Shown here one piece after another: positions 1-9,862 of a DNA stretch of 64,000 bases. The stretch spans positions 330,752,421-330,816,420 of the forward strand of contig NC_085138.1 of the NCBI RefSeq assembly GCF_035046485.1, read 5' to 3'. Source of the DNA: Aedes albopictus (lineage: Eukaryota; Arthropoda; Insecta; Diptera; Culicidae). Below the pieces are notes generated by a model, which was not told the DNA's origin, made no database searches, and worked only from the letters and a program-made list of their open reading frames with translations. Position 1 is the stretch's first letter, and every line of letters begins with the position of its first letter. The translations under genes and the position numbers were made by a program.

Positions 1-388
1 CTCTGCGGGGCACCGACGACGGGACGTCAAGCAGTCAGTAGTGTCAGTGTGCGGTAGTTCGGCAGCAGCAAAGCTTCGCGCGCTCGCTGTGCTAGATTTT
101 TGCGATTTGTTTTTTTTTTTCTCTTCTCTCTGCGGGGCTCCGACGACGGGACGAGTGTGCGCGCGCCGTGGTTGAGTCGGTTCCGAATTTTTCGCTTCCC
201 TTCGGCGCTAGTTTCCAATACACTTTTAGTTGATAATAAATATTTTCTTTCATTTTTTGCATTTACACAAAAGAGTGAAAAATGTTAGTTCGGGTTCGCC
301 GATCGAGAAAAAATCCGGGCGCCGACAAGTGAGTCGCGTTCAGTGTATTTCTGTGTGGAATAGACTAAAGGTTTCTGCTTCCTAGTGG
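1..388 (+). other. CpG-rich leader-like region with a 26-bp direct repeat
   Basis: The first 26 bases recur at 128-153 with a single mismatch (core CCGACGACGGGACG). The stretch is much richer in CpG than its neighbours. It contains initiator-like TCAGTG and TTCAGTG motifs near 50 and 340 and a polyadenylation-like AATAAA near 235. This mix of promoter-like and polyA-like signals is what an LTR with its leader would show, but a host 5' UTR is equally possible. The window edge cuts it, so no LTR boundary or primer-binding site could be confirmed. Confidence 0.3.
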
Positions 389-572
389 AGTGGAGACGCG
401 CGATAGAATTTTCTTTTTGGCTAGTTCTTGCGTCGAAAAGTGGTCGGTTGTTAACGGCGGTTTGTGTATATTGATCCATTGTCAAATCATATCACCAACC
501 ATAGGTGACTCCCGGACTGACAATGTACCTTACCCTACTAACAAAAAATTCCTTCCTGAGACAAACGTGGAG

Positions 573-782
573 ATGCAGCGATTCGCGGTCTTTTTAACAA
601 CGTTTGTCTTACTAACATTCCCTTCCATCCTCGATGACCGTAAGGACGTGGCCGGCGCCGTTATTGACCTTATTAAAGTTGAGAGCTCTCGACCTGTGTA
701 CATTGAGAATAGTAAGCTAGTCCCAAGCCCTATTCATTGGTTCCTTGTGCAATTTCGATTGCTCTGGTCAATCACGGAGTAG
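573..782 (+). CDS. Small ORF with N-terminal signal peptide, unknown function
   Basis: I do not recognise this gene. Starting at the ATG at 573 the frame gives about 69 residues. The N-terminus has the form of a signal peptide: a basic start (MQRF) followed by a hydrophobic run rich in V, F, L and T. The remainder is a short mixed segment ending at a stop at 780-782. The same frame stays open upstream to an ATG at 390, but the codon at 573 places the hydrophobic segment at the N-terminus and is preferred. It lies directly downstream of the CpG-rich leader with no gag or pol between them. It could be the first coding exon of a secreted host protein or the leader of an envelope-like ORF of an LTR element. 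It could also be chance; evidence is limited to frame and hydrophobicity. Confidence 0.25.
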   Translation: MQRFAVFLTTFVLLTFPSILDDRKDVAGAVIDLIKVESSRPVYIENSKLVPSPIHWFLVQFRLLWSITE

Positions 783-1499
783 CAACTACGAATTGTGCGG
801 TCATCTATGCTCATGCTCATGCTCATGCTCATGCTCTGCTCATTATTTTTACGATGATTAGAAAAATTGGGTTGATTTTGAAACTCCATACATTTTGTAT
901 GGGATGAAAAAATGGTGAAAAACTTTAAACCTCAATTACTCAAAAGTGGATTTTTGTCACTTACATCCCTTTGCTTCTAACCCCCTCAATTGACTTTTTT
1001 TTGTATTCGCATATCGCATGACAGGCTCCGCGATATACATATTGTGTACAAGAAAACCAAGGAGATATCCATTACCAAATGATCCTAGAACATATCCAGA
1101 GCGAACTCGGATACCTTCAGCGTGGTGTTGCTGAATAACAATCAACCCGACATTTGTTTTGATTTTCTGTTCTGTGTAATTTCGGAAATATGTTTTTGTT
1201 TTTGTATGCTAGTAAATTCAATGGAAATGTAAAAAAAAATGTTATAAAGAAAGTAATTTGTTACAAATTCGAACAATATTGGGTAGACATCTTGAAATTA
1301 TCATAAATCAAATGCATTATTGATCTATTTTGATTTGAGCACTTTCTATGTGAACCGCTAAACGCACCGCAATCATAAACACAGAGTCAAAGATGGAGAG
1401 CAACAGTAAGCCGCGTAGGGTTGCCAACAATGCACTGGCCCATCTTATATTATCAGTTATCACACAATCACTGAGATTGCAATGCAATCACACTTTGTT
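783..1499. other. Non-coding, with a short (ATGCTC)n tract
   Basis: Five exact tandem copies of ATGCTC occupy 807-836, followed by a partial copy. The remainder is AT-rich and I see no gene or recognisable element in it. Confidence 0.5.
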
Positions 1500-1830
1500 T
1501 GCAATAACTATCTTTTTACAATTCAGTATCATAATTTGTATTTTATTTAACTCATTTCAGTATCATAATGGCCAATTTTTGCGTACTGATTCATTATGCA
1601 ACTGAAATTACTTGCATTTTGAAAACGAGTTGTATAATGTTCATTATACAACTCATTTGGATTGCATGATGAACATTATGCAACTCAAATGAGCTGTACA
1701 AGGAAAATTTAATTGCATTAAATTTTGTATGTACCTCGGCAAAACTCGTACTTTTCAGCAGTACTGCAGAAAAAAATCATCTTTTTGCAACTCGTTGCAT
1801 AAATAACAATTATACTTTACATCTACATGA
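1500..1830. repeat. Interspersed palindromic repeat, copy A
   Basis: This segment aligns to 9503-9862. Both contain the string TCAGTATCATAATTT, then a run of GAGTTGCATAATG-type motifs in both orientations, and both end in GCAACTC(G/A)TTGCATAAATAAC-like sequence. The internal motifs are self-complementary, so the unit can fold back on itself. It looks like a MITE or other non-autonomous element. No coding potential is visible. Copy A is more diverged from a simple repeat pattern than copy B. Confidence 0.6.
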
Positions 1831-2369
1831 ACTTGCAATGAGCATAGTAAACAGTGAGTTTAGAATGTAACAACAGTTCAAATTGTTGCGAATGTAATCA
1901 ATCGCCAGCATGATCATTTCTGGTAACCCTGAAGCCTGCCGCGATTCGCTGTGCTCATACCACCCACCAGGATCAGAGAAAATAAGAGAATGTTTTTTTC
2001 TCAATATGGGGTAAATCTGAGCGATGTTATCATATCATTATTGACTAGAAAAGCACGGTTTACGAAATTTTATGCTGTAAAGTATACTTTTTTTTAGGTC
2101 TACATGATCCTTGAACTTGTAATAATATTTGCACATGGCGGTTTGAGAATATATGACCACGATGTTTGAAAATTATACAAGAGAAATGTCTGAACACACA
2201 TTTTCTGTAAGTAACTTTGTTCGCTCTTGACCACGGTTTTCAAATTTGGAAAATCCTTCAATCATGAAATTTTCACAGCACATTCTAGGATACCTGTAGA
2301 ATATTCGCACATGAAGAAATCACGATATTCGGTCTCATATTCGAGAAATTATGTAAAATACGCCAAAAA
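1831..2369. other. AT-rich, no feature seen
   Basis: Nothing recognisable lies between the interspersed repeat and the truncated end of the BEL element. The 3' LTR that a complete minus-strand BEL element should have here is absent. Confidence 0.5.
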
Positions 2370-5300
2370 TTATAAAATCCTCTCTCCCGTGAGAAGCGTG
2401 ACCTCAGACCTTAACACCTCTCGTTTGGTGGGAGTAACCGCTTGGTCGAACAGGCGCTCCAAATCTCTTCGGAAGCTGGTCGTATAAGAAAACACGTCTT
2501 CGCTGGGTAGCCAGACCATTCCCAGGATGCGTTCTTGCTGACTGTCCTTGTCCACCACAAAGCATTTAACTTCTTGCGAATTTCGCTCTCCGATGCGCCT
2601 CAACACTTCGGGTGAGTTGGACATCCAATGTCGTATCTGGAAGCCTCCTCGAGCGTGCACTGTTCGTACATCCGATGCTAGCTGAACCGCTTCGTCGACG
2701 CTGTCGACGCTATCCAGATAGTCGTCGACGTAGTGGTTCTTTATTATTGCCGCAGCTGCTTCTGGGAGTTCCATCGAATGTTCCATTGCGTTTATATTTT
2801 TGGCAAATTGTGTAGAGCATGGTGAGCAAGTTGAACCGAATATGACCACGTCCATCACAAACACTTGTATTGGGTCCTCCGGTTTGTCACGCCACAGAAA
2901 CCTCTGTGCTTGTCGATCCTCGGGCCTCACCTCCACCTGATGGAACATTTCCATAATATCGGCGCTAATCGCAATTTCCTTCTGACGGTAGCGGCAGAGC
3001 ACCGCTTGAAGAGGCACCAACAAATCTGGACCTTTCAGTAGAGCCGAGTTGAACGATACTCCTTGCACGACAGCTGCCGCATCCCAGATGATTCGCAACT
3101 TCTCTGGCTTCCGGGGATTCACAACGATACCCAAGGGCAAATACCAGATGCGATTAGGGTCCGACTCTTCCAATTCTCGCTGCGAAGCTCGATGTGCGTA
3201 GCCTTTCGTTTGGTAATCAGCTATCTGCTTCCTCATCTTGGTGTAGAGCTCCGGTGACTTGGACAGGCGACGTTCAAGACATTTCAGGCGCCGCTCAGCC
3301 ATCGGACGGCTGTTGGGAAATACGAAGTCGTCGTACTTCCAAAGCAGGCCGGTCTGGTATCGACCGGAAGGAGTCCGTACCGTTGTCGCTTCCAGAATTT
3401 TTCGTGCCCGTTGATCGTCTGCCGATTCTACCGGTTTCACAACAGACACGCCTACGCTCTCCGTCGAAAAGAACTGCTTGATCAAGCCATCAAGATCGTC
3501 GTCGTGGCTACGAGTGCAAACATGGAGTACCCGGTGTGAAGTAACTTGATCCGTTGGTCCAGTACAACCATACACCACCCATCCTAACCTGGTTTTGGTG
3601 GCTACGGGTTCGCCTTCCTTCCCTTCGCGTTGTTTGAGCGAGTTCTTCACACTGGTGTTATCCAGACCGATCAAAATACCTGGAACGACATTGTCGTAGC
3701 TCAGAACAGGAAGTCCTCGTAGATAAGCGAAGCGATCCTCTAGTTCTTTGAAGTGAACTGACTGCCGAGGAAGATCCAAACTCTCCACGGTCTGCACACC
3801 TCTCAGTTGGAACTGTTTGCGTTGTCCCACACCGGAAATCTGGATCTGCACTTTCATCGAATCTTCCTCCATTCTCTTGACTCCATTAGTCCACTGCATG
3901 CACAGTGGTGATACAGGTCCATGTAGGGCGAGCTGTTCAACCAGTGACTTCTCCACCAATGTTGTGTCGGACCCACCATCGAGGAAGGCAAACGTTTGGA
4001 CGGATCTCCCGTTGGCGTGTAACTCCACTGGGACGATTCGGAACAGAACCTTGCTGTGGCAGTGTTGGTGTACGTTGACTACTCGTGATACTGAATTAGA
4101 CGTTGCAGCAGGCTGTCGTTCTTCCTCTGGATTGCCGGGATGAAGAAGTCTATGATGCCGTTGTCCACAGCCGTCTGTCCCACACATTGGTGCCTTGCAG
4201 GGCCACTTTCCGTGCGGATAGAGACATCTTCTACAAAGGTGTAACTCCTGTGCGATCTTCCAACGATTTTCCAGCGATTTGGATTTGAACGATGAGCAGT
4301 CCTTCGGTTTGTGTCCACTTGTCTTGCAGACCATGCAAGGCCGTTCACCAGCACCGGGTTGATGCTTACTGTAATCCGGTCTGGTTGCTGCTGGTTTGTA
4401 GTCTCCTTGACTCCTACCGCCATGATCAGTCGACGCGTGGGTATTTATGACTGCTTTTCCCCTCGGTTTGTCCATCACCGGCGCCACTCTACTCGCTGCG
4501 TCGACGATAACATTCATGTAATCCGAGAATGTTCTCAGATCAGCTCGGGCCGCTCGTTGCGTATACAGCGCCCAGTCCAATTTTATGTTGGCTGGGAGTT
4601 TGTCAACCAACTCGTTGACTAACATAGGGTTGGCCAAATGCATCTCTTGACCGGTGGCGACCAAGTGAGCACAGAGATTGCGAACTACCAATCCGAAATT
4701 GATGACGCTCTCCAACTTTTCGGAACGTGGGGCCGGCGCAGCTCGCACTTCTGCCAGCAGAGTTCCAATGATGGATTCAGGTCGACCGTACAACGTACTT
4801 AACGTGCGAATTATTTCCGGAACGTTCATCGGGTGAAGCAGAAAACAATTGACAGCTTTCCTAGCTTCCCCTTTCAGGCAACGTTGAAGCCGCATGAGAT
4901 TTTCAGCTTCACTGTAGCCGCAGATGTTCGTCGAAGTCTCATAACAACTCCAAAATAGCGGCCACTCCGCGGGGTTTCCCGAAAATTGAGGAAGTTCCTT
5001 CGGGACGACGTGTCGGGCTGCCAGTTGCTGAGCTGTTGGAGTGTTGAAGTTGACCGCTTGTGCCCCACAACTTGGAGCTGGTACTGGGTTAAATCCCATT
5101 CCCTGCTGGTGCGCTGGGTAATTGATAGCTTCATACGGATTCACTAGTCTCGCGTTGATCGCCGCCGGGATATTCACTGATGCCGCGCTGGCCACTGCAG
5201 AGCCATGCATCGCACTACTGGCCGCTGGGACTTGAAGAGATACCGAACTGGCCACTGGAGGAATAAGTGACGGCTGGCTATGGAAACCTTCACGCGAATT

Positions 5301-6752
5301 CATCACTGGCACAGATGTTATCGTTCCACTGCTAAAACGGTTGGGAATCACTGCTGGCTCAGTCACTCGCGAATACACAGCTGGAGTATCATGAATGGTC
5401 ACTGCACTTGTCGAGATCGCTCGGATCGCATCACTCGCGAACGATGGTATTTTTGACACGGGAGGGAAAGGGGAAACAGAAGAACCCGATTGTAGCGAGA
5501 ATATTGGACCCGAATAGCTCGAGACACTCATCAAAGGAACATTATCAGTGTGTGATAACTGAGAGAGGATTTGATTTGTAGTTGTTCCAGCTGGAACTGT
5601 TATACTGTGTTCCCTCGCCCTGAGCTGGTTAGAGAGATGGTTGTCTGCTATCGGATAGGCCCTACCTACACTGAAGGAGCTAATATCAAAACATTGCTCT
5701 GTTTGATTTACGTGCGATATCGTGTGTGGAAATGGTACATTCTGTGCCCTACTAGCGTTTTCTACCTGTGCTGGTCTACTGGGTGTACTTACAGGAGCTG
5801 AATTCGAATACAAACTCTTTGCGGCCTCCAGTCCCTTGCCTGTGCTGACGAGGTGGTTCAGCGGCGCCGAATATGTGCGGTTGAGTTGATCATCACGGAC
5901 GACATCGTTCACCGCCGGTTGACTGGTAGCTGCTGGCGGGGCGAGTGGGGTAGAATGATACGCTGGAAGCAAATTTGCGGCTCCCGTTGTTGGACCTAAC
6001 GGCGAAATCTCACTCGGTACACCCAAACCACTGGAAGGTAGACCTGCTGCACCGCTGGATTGGTCTTTGGACGCATCGGAATTGATCGCTGCTGCAGATT
6101 GGTGGTTTTGCAATCCGGACGTGCTTGGTAGTGTTGTAATTGGTGGCTGCAGCTGGTTGGATGAAATACCCTGCTGTGACGTGGTTCCAGTGGGGGTACG
6201 ATCCCCAGAATTGGAAGTCAGGGTCACTGGGTGCTTGTCTATCCATCTCTGCACCTTTTCGATGCTTTTGACGCTGCTCCGCCGACTCCGCACACTCCTT
6301 CCGTCTTCGCTTTCCTCCACTTGTGCACGTAGCAAATCGTATTTGCGAGTGATGTAGACCTTCTCCAGTTCGATCTTTTCGGCGATCGCTTTCTCGCTCC
6401 TTTCCCGTTCGAGCTGCATGGCTCGCTCCTGAAGCTGCTTCTCCGCTTCTGCCCGTTGCACCATCAGCATTTCGTGGACACGTTTCTCCTCCTCTAGCTG
6501 CAGCATCTCTAACTGCAATCGTGCCTCCCGTGCGCTTGCTGTGGTTGAAGCCGACTTGGACATGGAGACGGAGGGGGCAGGGTCCCGGGGAACGCACAAT
6601 CTGCAGTAAAAGGTGCTAGAAGTACCCAGATTGTCATCTTGCACATCGGCACATGAATGGTGATATCGTTTTTGGCACCTAGCACAACCGATCATAGAGA
6701 CCGGGCTGTCTGGCTCCGTGCAGAGAGGGCAATGACGATCCATATTAGACAC
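2370..6752 (-). mobile_element. BEL/Pao retrotransposon Gag-Pol polyprotein, 3'-truncated
   Basis: A single 1460-residue frame encodes a Pao-type polyprotein. In order it shows an N-terminal PHD-type zinc finger (residues about 6-56, starting HCPLCTEPD), a charged coiled coil (about 75-150), and a long Ser/Pro-rich linker. The Gag core follows (about 590-740, FSGNPAEWPLFW), then zinc knuckles (CMVCKTSGHKPKDC near 806) and a second Cys/His cluster. The retropepsin has a DxGS active site (FLDGGSDTTL near 924). The reverse transcriptase begins near 1200 and has YVDD near 1342. The frame ends just after TKREVLR (about 1447), where RNase H and integrase should follow, so the element has lost its 3' third. 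The long open Gag-PR-RT frame suggests a young insertion. N-terminal PHD fingers occur in some insect BEL elements. No 3' LTR is present. Confidence 0.92.
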
Positions 6753-7330
6753 CTCTCGCTCGCCAAGCGCCGGCTGTTTGCATCCAATTGGATGAAACGG
6801 ATCGTTGAGAGTGTAAAACTCTTGTAGGTTTGTTACGGGACGGACGTCGAAACCTCTTTAGTCAAACTCGTTTTTACGTTGAGTCAGCTACAAGCTACAA
6901 AGATTTTTATTAACGCATGTTTTAGTTTATAATTTAGGGTTACCTTACAGTTTTAGTTTTTCTTCGTCTAGTTTCCGTCTTTGTAACAATGTTTGTTCGG
7001 TGTTTTGTGTTGTCCTGTAGATATTTCTATTTAGTTCACAATAAATTCAATATATTTAATTCTACTTACAATTTTGCATGAGAAATAGAAAAATAGGAAT
7101 ACAAAATTTTAACAATTTAGAGATAAGTTTTAACGTGTTCAATGTCACTTTGTATCGTGTACGTTTAGATGTAGGTCGGTTTTACAAAAGGAAGAACGTC
7201 AAATTAGTTGACAGCGTTGGTTTCCACTCTGTCCCGAGTATCACGTTCAGTGGATGTAAGGGTGGTACTGAACGCCTCGGATTACGTCGCGCACAACCGT
7301 TTTCCCTAAAAAATTCAAGTTGGTAAAAAG
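6753..7330 (-). other. Leader and probable 5' LTR of the BEL element
   Basis: On the minus strand this sequence lies immediately upstream of the BEL start codon, where the leader and 5' LTR belong. A candidate LTR runs from about 7305 (TGTGCGCGACG) down to about 6830 (CGTCCCGTAACA), giving TG...CA ends. The second LTR needed for proof is not in the window, and I did not identify a convincing primer-binding site. Boundaries are tentative. Confidence 0.35.
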
Positions 7331-8382
7331 ATAGGGTTTTGAGATATTTGAGTTTTTGTGACAAAAATGATGTTTTTCAATAATAAAATAGATTTTTTTT
7401 CACAGTGTATATTTTCTTAGAAATCACCATTTAGCTATCTAACTTTGCTGAAAAATTCATAACAATCGAACAATCCGTTTTTGCTGTGCATATTTTTGAA
7501 TATTTTTGAACCATTTTCACATACACCCTTTTGAAAAGATAGTCGTGGCTCTAAATAAAAATTTGATATCGAAAAATGGCGATTTAGATGGAACTGAAAA
7601 ACTGTGCAAAGTTTCAGTTCAATAGAAAATCATGAATTAAAAATTTTCCTTAATTTTGATGCTGTTGCTTGGAATCGCTCACGTCGTTCTCAAAATTTGT
7701 TACTGAATAGTCTGTTTTAGAACATCAGGGGAATAGGCTGAACAAGGGTACTCATACCCTATATATGTAATATCTACTACTCATTTCTTTCTTCCATTCT
7801 TATTTATTTTCCATGTCCCACCGAGCCGATGATCGATGACAACAAGAACCGAGGAGCCACAACAAAAATACAGCGAGAGTTCAATAGCTTCCTCATAATT
7901 TGTTGGGTCAACTGACAACTACTATACCATTTGATATTTATTTATTTATAAATCAGTATAAACTGCACAGACCAATTCTTCAAAATTAAGTGATACCACA
8001 GAGAACCGATGTCTATCTTTGCTTTTTGCCTTGTGTAAACCTTCTGACGGTCATATCAGAGTATGTCCTTATGCTCCCGTTGCGTGGCGCTAGTATCCCA
8101 TCACTTACACTGTCGTGTTGTCATTTTTGTTACCGGTGTTTGCCGTTTTTGGCGTTTGAGTACTAGTGTTGCTTTGGGAGCTAGTGTTTTAACAATGTTC
8201 ACTGCTATCGTGTGGTCAAATCGAGTTTATTTGTCGGACAGCCGTTGAAGGCGTTGAGGTACACTTAAATCCCTTACACATAATGTCAACGTATTTTTGT
8301 TCTAGCTTAAACGTCTGTTCTCTGTGGTGACATTAAAAAACATTGTCTTAAGTTACTGATTAATAAGTGTGATAAATGTAAC
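7331..8382. other. AT-rich intergenic sequence, no feature seen
   Basis: Short frames occur, for example 8063-8248, but none has family motifs or a persuasive start context. I see no clear repeat boundary here. Confidence 0.5.

Positions 8383-8461
<79 letters not shown>
8383..8461. repeat. (AAT)n microsatellite, about 26 units
   Basis: An uninterrupted AAT run of about 79 bases. Read on the minus strand it produces a poly-leucine track, which explains the leucine-rich frame seen there; that frame is not a gene. Confidence 0.97.
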
Positions 8462-9048
8462 TGTAATGAACAATAATCACTGCTCTTTGAAATTGTATTA
8501 AAAACATACATTTGCAACAAAAGCAACAAGAAACACTAAGGTATTTAGTAACAAGCTCTCGCCACGAGTACACTCGATGTGATGTATGATTAAATATTTA
8601 TTTAAGCTCAAAATCATGACAATCAAATATTGTTAATTCATAAGTATAACAGAAGATTGTATCCTAGTGACAATATCATCTTTCAGTTGTATAAATAAAC
8701 ATAAATGCGACAAATAAATTATTTTTCATCGCTTGCTTTTTTATTTTGAAAACAGAATTTCCCCATATTAAGAACAGGATGTGGAAACTGCCGTAGCTCT
8801 TCATAATTTAAAAAAATTGCTGTATTATTCCGTGTTGCTGAGATTATTGACAACAATATTCACCCCTGTAAGGTTGTCTTGCCCTATCCAAGTCACAGAA
8901 TCCACCCCTAAACATGATTTCATTGAGCGAAAAAACTTTAATGGAGTTCTTCAACCTCGCTGCCCTAGTTAACTGAAATATCCATCCTGAAACGCTTTAA
9001 GGCGTTGCAAACTAACATACTGACGACAGCGAGTTTTTGGGTAAGTAT
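8462..9048. other. AT-rich sequence, no gene seen
   Basis: No recognisable protein, RNA or element. It leads into the left arm of the long inverted repeat. Confidence 0.45.
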
Positions 9049-9414
9049 CAATAGGAAGCAATCAGTGAAGTACTAGATTGAAAGTAGTGAGCTGGATTTT
9101 TGTATGGTGAGATGATCAGTTCTCCGTTTCTGCAATGAAATGGTGCAAACAGCGTGGGTTATATGATTCCTTGCCTAATTTAATGCTGTTTGAGCAAAAG
9201 TTTGGGTAACTGTGTTGTTGTATTATTTATTTCTTGCAACTTCAACAACACAGTTACCCAAACTTTTGCTCAAACAGCATTAAATTAGGCAAGGAATCAT
9301 ATAACCCACGCTGTTTGCACCATTTCATTGCAGAAACGGAGAACTGATCATCTCACCATACAAAAATCCAGCTCACTACTTTCAATCTAGTACTTCACTG
9401 ATTGCTTCCTATTG
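9049..9414. repeat. Perfect 172-bp inverted repeat with 22-nt loop
   Basis: The left arm (9049-9220) is the exact reverse complement of the right arm (9243-9414). I compared the two arms base by base and found no mismatch. The 22-nt spacer (9221-9242) is AT-rich. Immediately outside the arms the match stops (TAT before CAATAGG on the left, GATTTGG after CTATTG on the right). No ORF spans it. A transcript from either strand would fold into a 172-bp perfect duplex. Possible explanations are a very recent inverted duplication, a fold-back element, or a fold-back artefact of sequencing or assembly. Confidence 0.97.
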
Positions 9415-9502
9415 GATTTGGTTAAGTAACTTCGCAACTCTAGCCGTAAGCATGTGGGTAGAATGCATGCTATAAAAACGTGAAAGGTTAAAACTGAATG
9501 AA

Positions 9503-9862
9503 TAGTATTTTTATGCAATTCAGTATCATAATTTATATTTTATCTAACTCATTTTGATATCATAATGGCCAATTTTTCCGAACTGGTTTATTATGCAACT
9601 GAAATGAGTTGCATAATGAAAAATAGTTGTATAATTTTCATAATGCAACTCATTTGAGTTGCATTATGAACATTATGCAACTCAAATGAGTTGCATTATG
9701 AAAAAAATCATTGCATAAAATTTTGTATGGAACTCGTTGCAAAACTCGATTTTTTCAGCACTCTTCGTATTTATCCAACTCGGCAAGCCTCGTTGGATAA
9801 ATGTACGACTCGTGCTGAAAAAATCAACTTTTTGCAACTCATTACATAAATAACTATTGTGT
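9503..9862. repeat. Interspersed palindromic repeat, copy B
   Basis: This is the second copy of the repeat at 1500-1830. It begins near ATAGTATTTTTATGCAA and ends near GCATAAATAACTAT-type sequence in the opposite sense, so its ends form an imperfect inverted repeat. The interior alternates GAGTTGCATTATG and its complement. It abuts the first satellite monomer directly, so the satellite array begins at or inside the end of this element. Confidence 0.6.

Noticed and set aside
2414..6758. 10-bp word ACACCTCTCG at the BEL 3' break and next to its start codon, suggesting template switching
   Set aside because: At the 3' side the RT motif TKREVLR continues across and past the word, so it is part of normal coding sequence and the match is probably chance.
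8307..8573. Leucine-rich ORF on the minus strand
   Set aside because: It is the translation of the (AAT)n microsatellite.
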